6,078 bases of DNA from Candidatus Omnitrophota bacterium (GTDB lineage Bacteria; Omnitrophota; Gorgyraeia; Gygaellales; Profunditerraquicolaceae): the NCBI GenBank assembly GCA_016938245.1, contig JAFGUY010000068.1:1-6078 (forward strand), read 5' to 3'. Of this stretch, positions 1 to 6,078 are shown one piece after another. The notes under the pieces were generated by a model that made no database searches, had not been told where the DNA came from, and was given only the letters and a program-made list of their open reading frames with translations. The position numbers and the translations under genes were made by a program. The stretch's first letter is position 1; each line of letters opens with the position of its first letter.

Positions 1-104
1 GGCTCGGGTCTTTATGCCTGTTTGAGAAAGATCGATTACTGCTCTTTGACAACCTATTTTTTATCTTGACCTCTTATAGGATGTCTTTTTACAAAAAATA
101 AAAC
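1..104. other. Flank downstream of atpK, no assignable gene
   Basis: This 104-bp AT-rich stretch after the atpK stop shows no gene I can recognise. On the plus strand one frame is open from the left edge to a TAA at 99-101, with a last segment MSFYKK, only 3 bp short of the atpK stop. It could be the tail of a convergent gene, but 32 open codons are not significant alone. On the minus strand a frame is also open toward the edge, without a well-placed start. No stem followed by a T run is evident, so where the operon transcript ends is unknown. Confidence 0.3.
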
Positions 105-560
105 TTAACCCGCTAATTTACCTAAAAGGCCCAAAGAAAAAGCCATTATAAATAGTGCCACTGTTTCAATAATACCTAAAACAACAATGTAGTTTCCAAA
201 ACCCTTGCCTGTCTCTCCCATAGCATCAGCAGCACAAGCGCCTGCCTTACCCTGCATAAGCGCTGAAAAACCCATTGCCAAACCGCAAAAGATTCCAACA
301 TCCCAAGCATAGACTCCTTTACTTACTGCCTCAGCCATTTTATTCATAAGTATCATCCCGTAAATCGTCTGGGTTAACGGCGCTCCGACAAAAACAAGCA
401 GCATAAAAGAGGCCGGCTTGTTCTGCGCAAAAGCCTTTTTCCAGGCTCCTACTACCGCCATCCCTGCTACCCCAGCACCTATTCCTGAACCAACCGCTGC
501 CAGGCCTAATGCCGCAGCTACCCCTAAATCCTTAAATTGTGAAAGTAATGCTGTCTCCAT
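105..560 (-). CDS. atpK: V/A-type ATP synthase subunit K (proteolipid ring, c-subunit)
   Basis: Rotor-ring proteolipid that carries ions across the membrane. The 151-residue protein is a double hairpin with four membrane helices (about 12-38, 50-75, 86-112, 122-148), built from two repeated halves with glycine-rich first helices (GSGIGAGVAG at 24-33). Only the second hairpin has the ion-binding carboxylate, E132 in GIIETVALFIMAF. T63 and Q64 (PLTQTIYG) and Q103 (LMQGKAG) line up with T64, Q65 and Q110 of the Enterococcus hirae Na+ site, and E132 with its E139. All side-chain ligands of a sodium site are therefore present. This points to Na+ coupling, an inference from a hand alignment. One carboxylate per four helices is the V-type pattern. 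Translation starts at an ATG with AGGAG 5 nt upstream, the strongest ribosome site among the five operon genes, as expected for a subunit needed in many copies. Confidence 0.96.
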   Translation of the reverse strand: METALLSQFKDLGVAAALGLAAVGSGIGAGVAGMAVVGAWKKAFAQNKPASFMLLVFVGAPLTQTIYGMILMNKMAEAVSKGVYAWDVGIFCGLAMGFSALMQGKAGACAADAMGETGKGFGNYIVVLGIIETVALFIMAFSLGLLGKLAG

Positions 561-565
561 ATCAA

Positions 566-570
566 CTCCT
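566..570 (-). promoter_or_regulatory. Strong ribosome binding site of atpK
   Basis: AGGAG followed by a 5-nt spacer (TTGAT) before the atpK ATG, in the 18-bp gap after atpI. It is the only near-consensus Shine-Dalgarno sequence before a gene of the operon and fits the high copy number of K in the rotor ring. Confidence 0.8.
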
Positions 571-578
571 TTTTTAAA

Positions 579-2348
579 TTATTTTTCTTCGGTGAGCGGT
601 TTATAACTAAATCCGCTCCATTTTATATCCAAATGGCTGCAAAATTCAAGCACATTTAATCTTACCCCGTGGACAAGTATAGATAAAGGGCCTAAGGCTA
701 TATTTAAAATATGGCCTACTAAAAGCACAAGAGAAGTAAGCAACCCTGAAACAAAATTCCCGAACCCGATATCCAAAGCCATCTTGTTAAAGGCATCGGC
801 AACCGCCAGAGTCGCTAAACCCACGGCAAAAAGCCTTATGTAAGAAACAACATCGGTAAAATTATTCATTATGTTAAGAAGCAATGAGCCTAAGCCACTG
901 CCTAGGCTCTTAAGAATATTTTTCTGCGGGTTAGTGAAGAAAATAACTAAAAGTGCCCCCGGTATAAGCAAGTAAGGATAAAATCCCGGCAGGGTATCTC
1001 CCAAAACAAGCAATTTAGCAATCAAAAAAGCTGTCCATAATATAAGGATCCAACCTATATCCGCCAGAAAAGAAAACGCCGGAAATTTCAACATTGCTCT
1101 CCAACTATGCGCTATGCTTAAATGTAAAGCCCCCAGAAAGAAACATAACGCCTGCATATTCTTATTTTCTCGAAGCGAAGGTAAAAACGGCTTAATCCAA
1201 ATAGGCAGCCATTCTTGCCCAAAGAAAGTGGCCGTAAGGATCCCCCAGATCACAGCGCAGCTGCTTAAAATATATAAAAGTATAAACGTTGATTTATCTT
1301 TAAACTTTTGCCCCCATTTTTTCTGCGCTAAAATTGTAAGCAAGAAATAAACGGCGCCATACCCGGCGTCTCCTATTAGGATGCCAAAGAATATCGAAAA
1401 AAAGATTAAAAACCAAAGGCTTATATCCAGCTCTTTATATCCCGGAATAACTTCAATTACCTTAAATACAGGCTTGATTATATTAAGCCATCTTGGATTA
1501 CGCACTAAAGTCGGGACATTGTCGTCCTCTAGGGGATCTATTATTAAAATTCCCCACCCTTCTTTTTGGGAAACTTTTTCAATTGCTTCTTTAGAATAAA
1601 AAGGAATGTACCCTTTAATATATAAAAGGCTGCCCTCTTGCGCCATCCCTGAAAGCGCTTCAAAAAACTCGGCCTCCTTAATTATTTTGTTACGGGTATC
1701 TTTTAGAAACTCAAGGTAAACCGCCTGCTTTAAAAACTCTTTCTCGATTAAGGCTGCGGTTTTATAATCCTCACTTATTCTTCTCTGCAGCCTGCTTAAA
1801 GAATCCTTTGGCAGTTCTATCTCTTTAAAAGGGATAGCTATCTCGCCCTTAGTTATAATAATACATCTATGGGTATCCCCCTCTCTGCTTATTTTCCTTA
1901 GATAAACTTCTTCTGGCAGTTGCGCTATCTGCTCGTCGGACAGCTTATAGAATCGAATGAATATGCCGGTTAGGCGCAGCCGGATAACCTCTTGAGGGTC
2001 AAAATCGCCCCAATTCCTTAGCCTTTCAACTTTTGAAGAAAGGGTTATAGAATAATCTTTAAGCCGGTGGCAGCGCTTATGTAAATCAATTATATGCCTT
2101 GCTAATATTTGCCATTCCGGAGTATTTTGACCATCTACTTCAGTAATTTGCTTCTCATCTATTCCCTCCAGCAATGATATTGCCTGGCTAATAAGCGCTA
2201 AGTCATTATTTAAAAAAATGAGCTTCTCTCCCTTCGGGGCATTTAAATGCTCAACGTGTAAAACTCCCAGCTTGCGGATCTTTTCAAGTGCATCCCCGGC
2301 ATCTTTTTCCTGAGTTACCAGAAATATTTTTTTCATTGCCACAATCAT
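579..2348 (-). CDS. atpI: V/A-type ATP synthase subunit I (membrane stator, a-subunit)
   Basis: Stator subunit of the membrane sector (V-type a / archaeal I family). It carries the ion half-channels and anchors the peripheral stalk. The protein has 589 residues, at the short end for the family (often 630-660). Residues 1-305 form a soluble, charged cytoplasmic arm that starts MKKIFLVTQ and has helical stretches near 45-110 and 185-235. From about 309 on there are roughly eight hydrophobic segments (about 311-341, 354-376, 398-414, 426-448, 455-471, 495-520, 532-557). Family hallmarks are FGILIGDAGYG (321-331), the essential stator arginine R505 in DVVSYIRLFAVGLA, and R563 in LVHGVRLNVLEF, matching the second conserved arginine of the yeast protein. 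The start overlaps the D stop as ATGA and has GAGGGG 8 nt upstream. A second in-frame ATG four codons on is possible but less well placed. K follows after 18 bp. Confidence 0.96.
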   Translation of the reverse strand: MIVAMKKIFLVTQEKDAGDALEKIRKLGVLHVEHLNAPKGEKLIFLNNDLALISQAISLLEGIDEKQITEVDGQNTPEWQILARHIIDLHKRCHRLKDYSITLSSKVERLRNWGDFDPQEVIRLRLTGIFIRFYKLSDEQIAQLPEEVYLRKISREGDTHRCIIITKGEIAIPFKEIELPKDSLSRLQRRISEDYKTAALIEKEFLKQAVYLEFLKDTRNKIIKEAEFFEALSGMAQEGSLLYIKGYIPFYSKEAIEKVSQKEGWGILIIDPLEDDNVPTLVRNPRWLNIIKPVFKVIEVIPGYKELDISLWFLIFFSIFFGILIGDAGYGAVYFLLTILAQKKWGQKFKDKSTFILLYILSSCAVIWGILTATFFGQEWLPIWIKPFLPSLRENKNMQALCFFLGALHLSIAHSWRAMLKFPAFSFLADIGWILILWTAFLIAKLLVLGDTLPGFYPYLLIPGALLVIFFTNPQKNILKSLGSGLGSLLLNIMNNFTDVVSYIRLFAVGLATLAVADAFNKMALDIGFGNFVSGLLTSLVLLVGHILNIALGPLSILVHGVRLNVLEFCSHLDIKWSGFSYKPLTEEK

Positions 2349-2962
2349 ACGATGGTCCCCTCTAAAGATAACTCTTCGATCTTGCGCTTAGCAACTTTAC
2401 TACGGCCGACGGCATTAGCCATCTGGTCGCCAATATAAATTTTAATTAAGCGAATACTCTCTTCTGCTTCGGGAATCTTTACTTTTTCAAAAAGATTTAC
2501 TCTTTGCGCAGTTACTCTTAATTCCTGGCGTAAAATAGCAATGCCATTCTCAATGATATTTACCTCTTCGGCAAAAGCTATAATCTCTCGTAAGACCTCA
2601 ATACCCATATCCACCCATAAAGGAGTAGTGAATAAATCATAATCTGCCAACGGGAATAATGCTTTTTCAAAAATCAGCATATCTACTCCGGCGATATTAA
2701 TTGTCTTACTCTTTAGCTCTTGAATCGCAAGGAAGGGTTTAATATCAAAATCCCGGTCAGCAAAAAGGCCTATCCATGTCTTAGCCTGTTTTATCTTCTT
2801 GTCCAGAATAATCCTTTTTTCATCAAAAAGGGAGAGCTGATGAAGAATCTCAAGCTGTAACTGCTGTTTTTTTAATTGCAGAGTAGGCAGATAACGCTCG
2901 TATTGTTTTAAGGAGTCTCGCTGACGCTTTAGTTCCCCTTTTGTAAACTTAATTTTTCCCAT
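2345..2962 (-). CDS. atpD: V/A-type ATP synthase subunit D (central stalk)
   Basis: Central rotor shaft that passes rotation between the A3B3 head and the membrane ring. The protein has 205 residues, typical for D. It has the D architecture: a long charged N-terminal helix (about 5-60, rich in K/Q/L/E, starting KFTKGELKRQRDSL), a middle beta/loop section (about 70-125), and a long C-terminal helix (about 128-200). The C-terminal helix contains LRVTAQRVNLFEKVKIPEAE (148-167), which corresponds to the hallmark RRVNALE..IP motif of the family. The two helices should form the antiparallel coiled coil of the shaft. The gene overlaps the end of B by 14 bp and the start of I by 4 bp (ATGA). I see no good Shine-Dalgarno sequence before its ATG, so initiation probably depends on ribosomes finishing B. 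In the family, D normally pairs with F at the base of the shaft; no F gene is in this window. Confidence 0.93.
   Translation of the reverse strand: MGKIKFTKGELKRQRDSLKQYERYLPTLQLKKQQLQLEILHQLSLFDEKRIILDKKIKQAKTWIGLFADRDFDIKPFLAIQELKSKTINIAGVDMLIFEKALFPLADYDLFTTPLWVDMGIEVLREIIAFAEEVNIIENGIAILRQELRVTAQRVNLFEKVKIPEAEESIRLIKIYIGDQMANAVGRSKVAKRKIEELSLEGTIV
2357..2362 (-). promoter_or_regulatory. Ribosome binding site deciding the atpI start
   Basis: GAGGGG sits 8 nt before the ATG that overlaps the atpD stop codon (ATGA). It favours that ATG over the one four codons downstream, which has only a weak purine stretch before it. Confidence 0.6.
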
Positions 2963-4250
2963 TTAGCCAAAATTCTTTAATCAGCGAAAGTTTTATGCCG
3001 GTCTCTTCCGGATTAAAACACTCCGCAAGAATCTTCCATCCTAAATCCAGGGCTTTTTCTAAAGGTATATTTACTTTTAAAGACATAAGCTCTTTTTCAA
3101 AAAGGCTGCCGTACTTTAATAGTTTATTATCCCAGGGGCTCATCTTAAAACCCATAGCCTGTTTCTCAAGCGTCAAGCGGTAGCTTGCGAAAAGCTGTAT
3201 CATCGTATCCATTAATACCCTATGGTCTGGGCGGGTCTTGCCGTTTACCTGCTGCTTTAGGCGGGAGAGAGAGCCAAACGGCTCAATAACCCCTCCTTTA
3301 AGATAAAACTGCCCTTCAGTAATATAGCCGGTGTTATCCGGCACAGGGTGGGTCACATCATCCCCGGGCATAGTGGTTACAGCAAGAATTGTAATTGAAC
3401 CTGCGCCCTCAAAATCAACTGCCTTCTCGTACCTTAAGGCTAACTGGCTGTAAAGATCTCCGGGATAACCGCGGTTTGACGGGACTTGTTCCATGGTTAT
3501 GGCTATCTCTTTAAGCGCATCGCAAAAATTAGTCATATCTGAAAACAATACTAAAACGCGTTTGCCCTTCAAAGCAAAATCTTCGGCTACAGCTAAACTT
3601 ATATCGGGGACAAGCAAACACTCAACTACAGGGTCAGCAGCAGTATGTATAAAAAATATCGAACGTGGGAATGCACCGTTTTCTTTTAAGGTATCGCGGA
3701 AAAAGAGATAATCGTCATATTTTAACCCCATCCCGCCTAAAATAATAATATCTATTTCCGCCTGGATAGCGATGCGCGCCAAAAGATCATTGTAGGGCTC
3801 TCCGGCAATAGAAAATACAGGAAGTTTCTGTGATTCAACCAGAGAGTTAAAAAGATCTATCATCGGAATTCCGGTTCTAATCATCTTATTTGGAATTATC
3901 CTTTTTATCGGGTTTACCGACGGGCCTCCTGTTTCTATAAGACTATCGGATAACTTTGGCCCCCTATCAAGGGGAACGCCGCTTCCATTAAAGATACGGC
4001 CCAAAAGAGCATCCCCGCTTGCAACACGCATAGGATGACCCAAGAAACGCACTTTATCTTTTGTAGATATGCCCCGGCTACCGGCAAAAACCTGTAAATC
4101 AACCTTTTTCCCATTAAGGCTTATAACTTGGGCTAAAGATACTCTACGTCTGGTAGTTACTTCTGCGATATCGGCATAGCCCACGCCTTCTGCCTCTACG
4201 GTAATAACATCGCCGGATATTTGTATAATATTAGTATAGACTTTATGCAT
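2949..4250 (-). CDS. atpB: V/A-type ATP synthase subunit B (regulatory)
   Basis: Non-catalytic nucleotide-site subunit that alternates with A in the head hexamer. The protein has 433 residues, the usual length for bacterial V-type B. An N-terminal barrel (1-75) is followed by the alpha/beta core. As expected for B, no Walker A loop is present: the equivalent stretch reads FSIAGEPYNDLL (146-157). The conserved blocks LVLFSDMTNFCDALKEIAI (233-251), NRGYPGDLYSQLA (259-271), TTMPGDDVTHPVPDNTGYI (292-310) and FGSLSRLKQ (325-333) are all there. R330 in SLSR is the likely arginine finger donated to the catalytic site on A. The GEPYND and GGMGL variants resemble Chlamydia-type B subunits more than archaeal ones (which have GLPHNE and AAMG); that comparison is from memory. 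The start is supported by GGGAG 4 nt upstream of the ATG, inside the end of A. The 14-bp overlap with D suggests coupled translation. Also called ntpB. Confidence 0.97.
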   Translation of the reverse strand: MHKVYTNIIQISGDVITVEAEGVGYADIAEVTTRRRVSLAQVISLNGKKVDLQVFAGSRGISTKDKVRFLGHPMRVASGDALLGRIFNGSGVPLDRGPKLSDSLIETGGPSVNPIKRIIPNKMIRTGIPMIDLFNSLVESQKLPVFSIAGEPYNDLLARIAIQAEIDIIILGGMGLKYDDYLFFRDTLKENGAFPRSIFFIHTAADPVVECLLVPDISLAVAEDFALKGKRVLVLFSDMTNFCDALKEIAITMEQVPSNRGYPGDLYSQLALRYEKAVDFEGAGSITILAVTTMPGDDVTHPVPDNTGYITEGQFYLKGGVIEPFGSLSRLKQQVNGKTRPDHRVLMDTMIQLFASYRLTLEKQAMGFKMSPWDNKLLKYGSLFEKELMSLKVNIPLEKALDLGWKILAECFNPEETGIKLSLIKEFWLNGKN

Positions 4251-5994
4251 CTTTCTCCCGGCTATCCTCCCGATACTTTTCTATAAATAAACTCATCTCC
4301 TCTTCTATCTTTTTAAACTCTGCGGAATCAAAAGCAGAAGAATTCCACCCTTTAAATAACTGTTTTAATTTCTGGAAGAATTGTAAGGCCAAATTTTTAT
4401 CCTTAAAAAGAAAATCTTTTACCAGTATGGCGCGGATAAATTCAAATACATACTCCTGTCTTTCTTGCGCGGTAGCTTCATCAACAGGGTCAAAGGCATT
4501 CTGCTGCAGGTATACCGTATCAAAAAAATCCCCTTTAAGATAATCGGTATAATCCCCTAATGACGTGCCTTCTTCTCCGATAACCTTCATCATCTGCATT
4601 ACATTATTGCTTTTAATCAAAACATTGTGTGCCAGCTGCCTATCTTCTTCTTTAATAAAACTTCTGTACCTGCTCCAGCTTATTAAAGGATCTATCGCAG
4701 GGTATTTTCTTGCATCTGAACGCTCGCGAGAGAGCCCATGAAATGCCCCTACCACTTTTAATGTCGCCTGGGTAACCGGCTCTTCAAAATTTCCTCCGGC
4801 AGGGCTTACTGTCCCTGCAATAGTAACTGAACCTGTTCCTCCTCTGGAAAGCTTAACAATTCCTGCGCGCTCATAGAATGAGGCGATACGTGATTCAAGG
4901 TATGAAGGAAATGCCTCTTCTCCGGGAATTTCTTCCAGCCTTCCGGACATCTCGCGCATTGCCTGCGCCCAACGGGAAGTTGAATCTGCCAGTAATAATA
5001 CATTTAAACTCATCTCCCGGTAGTATTCGGCAATAGTTACTGCGGTATATACGCTTGACTCTCTGGCAGCAACAGGCATGGAACTCGTATTACAGATAAT
5101 CACTGTCCTGTCGCTTAACGGCTTATTGGTCTTAGGGTCAATGATGCCGGGAAATGTCTTTAAGGTCTCAACTACCTCTCCTGCTCGTTCCCCGCAGGCA
5201 GCAATAATTACGATATCAACCTCTGCATGGCGGCTGGTTAACTGCTGCAAAACAGTTTTGCCGGCGCCAAAAGGCCCTGGTATACAATATGTACCCCCCT
5301 TTGCTACCGGAAAAAGTGAATCTATTAAACGCATCTTTGTTACTAGCGGCTCTGCCGGTTTTATCTTTTCAGTATATGCATTAATAGGGATTTTAATCGG
5401 CCAGGTTTGCCGTAAGAAACAATCGCATGTCTTTCCGGAATCATTTTTTAGCTGCGCGATTTTATCTTTTATGGTGTATTTTCCTGTAGGGGCAATATAA
5501 GTTACCTCCCATACTCCTTTAAGGTTAAAAGGAACCATACAGTAATGTTTAAAAGCCTTCTCCGGCACAAAACCTAAGTATTGCCCGGCAATGACTCTAT
5601 TTTTAAGATGGGCCGAGGGCGTAAAATCCCACTTATCCTGATCAGATAAAGCTTCTAAATATACGCCTCTTTTTAGAAAAAATCCGCACTCGCGCGCTAA
5701 TGCAGGAAGAGGATTTTGCAATCCGTCAAATATCTGGCCTAATAACCCCGGGCCCAGCTCAACAGAAATAAGCTCATCTGTAAACTCAGCTTTATCCCCA
5801 ACCCTTAAACCGGATGTACTCTCGAAAACCTGCATCTGCGCCAGTTGGCCCCGCACCTTGATGACTTCGGACTTTAAACGCTCTTGATTATGCAGAATAT
5901 AGGCGGTCTCATTTTGTATAACCTCTCCTTCAACGAAAACGCTCACCATGTTTCCGTTTACTTTTAAGACATGTCCGGTCCTTTTAGGATTCAT
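4243..5994 (-). CDS. atpA: V/A-type ATP synthase subunit A (catalytic)
   Basis: Catalytic subunit of the V1/A1 head, which hydrolyses or makes ATP at the A/B interface on the cytoplasmic side. The protein has 583 residues, close to bacterial V-type A subunits (about 590). It shows the N-terminal beta-barrel (about 1-75, with the ELGPGLLGQIFDGLQNP stretch at 79-95), the A-specific insert (about 110-200, ending TWPIK), and the nucleotide-binding core. The Walker A loop GPFGAGKT is at 240-247, the catalytic glutamate E269 lies in CGERAGEV, and the Walker B region LLLADSTSRWA has D337. The family motifs GRLEEIPGEEAFP (351-363) and SPAGGNFEEPVTQATL (397-412) follow, then a helical C-terminal domain. 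P-loop position 244 is Ala, where eukaryotic enzymes have a redox-sensitive Cys. The ATG at 5994 is chosen because the N-terminus matches the family there. Its ribosome site is weak (GAAAG, 8 nt away). The gene overlaps B by 8 bp. The symbol follows chlamydial usage; ntpA is also used. Confidence 0.97.
   Translation of the reverse strand: MNPKRTGHVLKVNGNMVSVFVEGEVIQNETAYILHNQERLKSEVIKVRGQLAQMQVFESTSGLRVGDKAEFTDELISVELGPGLLGQIFDGLQNPLPALARECGFFLKRGVYLEALSDQDKWDFTPSAHLKNRVIAGQYLGFVPEKAFKHYCMVPFNLKGVWEVTYIAPTGKYTIKDKIAQLKNDSGKTCDCFLRQTWPIKIPINAYTEKIKPAEPLVTKMRLIDSLFPVAKGGTYCIPGPFGAGKTVLQQLTSRHAEVDIVIIAACGERAGEVVETLKTFPGIIDPKTNKPLSDRTVIICNTSSMPVAARESSVYTAVTIAEYYREMSLNVLLLADSTSRWAQAMREMSGRLEEIPGEEAFPSYLESRIASFYERAGIVKLSRGGTGSVTIAGTVSPAGGNFEEPVTQATLKVVGAFHGLSRERSDARKYPAIDPLISWSRYRSFIKEEDRQLAHNVLIKSNNVMQMMKVIGEEGTSLGDYTDYLKGDFFDTVYLQQNAFDPVDEATAQERQEYVFEFIRAILVKDFLFKDKNLALQFFQKLKQLFKGWNSSAFDSAEFKKIEEEMSLFIEKYREDSREKDA
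4255..4259 (-). promoter_or_regulatory. Ribosome binding site of atpB
   Basis: GGGAG with a 4-nt spacer (AAAG) before the atpB ATG, located within the last codons of atpA. It supports the atpB start despite the 8-bp overlap of the two genes. Confidence 0.6.
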
Positions 5995-6017
5995 ATTATT
6001 GACTTTCGCAAAAAGAA

Positions 6018-6046
6018 TGGAACAAATGTTATTTTTCTGGTATAAT
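6018..6046 (+). promoter_or_regulatory. Probable sigma-70-type promoter, divergent to the ATPase operon
   Basis: A perfect TATAAT at 6041-6046 is preceded by TGG (6038-6040), making an extended -10 element. The -35 position at 17-bp spacing reads TGGAAC, only 3 of 6 matches, which is acceptable for an extended -10 promoter. Transcription would start near 6051-6054 and run out of the window to the right. The strong ribosome site 15 nt further on supports this reading. The opposing possibility is that this DNA is the end of a minus-strand gene upstream of atpA. Confidence 0.55.
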
Positions 6047-6047
6047 A

Positions 6048-6076
6048 CTCATAAGACCCGAAAGGAGGCTTATGAG
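6048..6076. repeat. Perfect 8-bp inverted repeat around a ribosome site and ATG
   Basis: CTCATAAG at 6048-6055 is an exact inverted copy of CTTATGAG at 6069-6076, with a 13-nt loop. The loop contains CCGAAAGG (6058-6065), which could fold into a GAAA tetraloop closed by two C-G pairs, and also the AAAGGAGG sequence. The right arm contains an ATG. If transcribed in full it would fold over the ribosome site; at the DNA level it could be an operator just downstream of the -10 element. The predicted transcript start falls inside the left arm, so only about 3-5 bp of the stem may exist in RNA. The repeat itself is certain; the function is not. Confidence 0.7.
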
Positions 6077-6078
6077 AC
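6072..6078 (+). CDS. Possible start of a divergent gene, cut by the window edge
   Basis: An ATG at 6072 follows AAAGGAGG (6061-6068), a near-consensus Shine-Dalgarno sequence, and lies about 20 nt after a predicted transcription start. Only two codons (Met-Arg) are visible, so no product can be named. The 3-nt gap between GGAGG and ATG is shorter than usual, so the true start codon may lie just beyond the edge. Confidence 0.3.

Noticed and set aside
46..51. Perfect TTGACA, a possible -35 box on the plus strand
   Set aside because: No -10-like hexamer lies 15-19 bp downstream, and transcription would run antisense through atpK.
53..80. CCTAT / ATAGG inverted repeat as a terminator for the operon
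   Set aside because: The stem is only 5 bp with an 18-nt loop and no T run in the right place, so it is indistinguishable from chance.
418..606. Plus-strand frame antisense to the start of atpK
   Set aside because: Its Ala/Pro/Thr-rich product is what the reverse of a Gly/Ala-rich proteolipid gene gives, and it runs across the I-K junction.
2334..2336. Alternative atpI start four codons downstream
   Set aside because: The upstream ATG has the better ribosome site and the ATGA coupling with atpD. The shorter form (MKKIF) cannot be strictly excluded.
4806..5003. Minus-strand 65-codon frame inside atpA
   Set aside because: It is in an alternative frame of the conserved Walker B region of atpA, has low-complexity composition, and has no homologous look.
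5078..5500. Plus-strand open frame of 140 codons
   Set aside because: It lies entirely opposite the well-conserved nucleotide-binding core of atpA, its translation resembles no family, and no ribosome site precedes it. It is an antisense shadow.
5999..6004. TTGACT as -35 for the right-edge promoter
   Set aside because: It is 36 bp from the TATAAT, twice the workable spacing, and the hexamer 17 bp downstream of it matches -10 poorly.

Overview
The window holds most of a bacterial V/A-type (rotary) ATPase operon. Five genes lie head to tail on the minus strand and, read in their own direction, run A (5994-4243), B (4250-2949), D (2962-2345), I (2348-579), K (560-105). They supply the catalytic head (A, B), the central rotor shaft (D), the membrane stator with the ion half-channels (I) and the rotor ring proteolipid (K). 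Every gene is intact, and the hallmark residues expected of each family are in place.

The packing is very tight. A/B overlap by 8 bp, B/D by 14 bp and D/I by 4 bp (ATGA), and I and K are 18 bp apart. This implies one transcript with translational coupling. The gene order A-B-D-I-K, with no C, F or G gene between, matches the compact operons of Chlamydiae and Spirochaetes rather than the archaeal/Thermus or Enterococcus operons. The B protein also carries Chlamydia-like motifs. I infer an uncultured bacterium of moderate GC from the PVC/Omnitrophota/Spirochaete part of the tree. The phylum is a guess from gene order and sequence flavour; no rRNA or other marker is present.

In the machine, A and B form the alternating hexamer, with ATP chemistry on A and the arginine finger from B. 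D turns inside it and is coupled to the K ring. I holds the stator arginine facing the K glutamate. K is a double-hairpin proteolipid with one carboxylate and the Thr-Gln / Gln / Glu ligand set of the Enterococcus hirae Na+ site, so sodium coupling is a reasonable prediction. The peripheral stalk (E) and the subunits normally encoded beside it are not in this window.

The two edges are ambiguous. At the right edge, 84 bp upstream of the A start hold a plus-strand extended -10 element, a strong Shine-Dalgarno sequence, an ATG, and a perfect 8-bp inverted repeat around the last two. This suggests a divergent gene and would make A the first gene of its operon. At the left edge, the 104 bp after K contain no recognisable gene or convincing terminator. 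No mobile elements, CRISPR, tRNA or rRNA were seen. The core of the window is a conventional, well-understood system, and I did not find an undescribed system in it.
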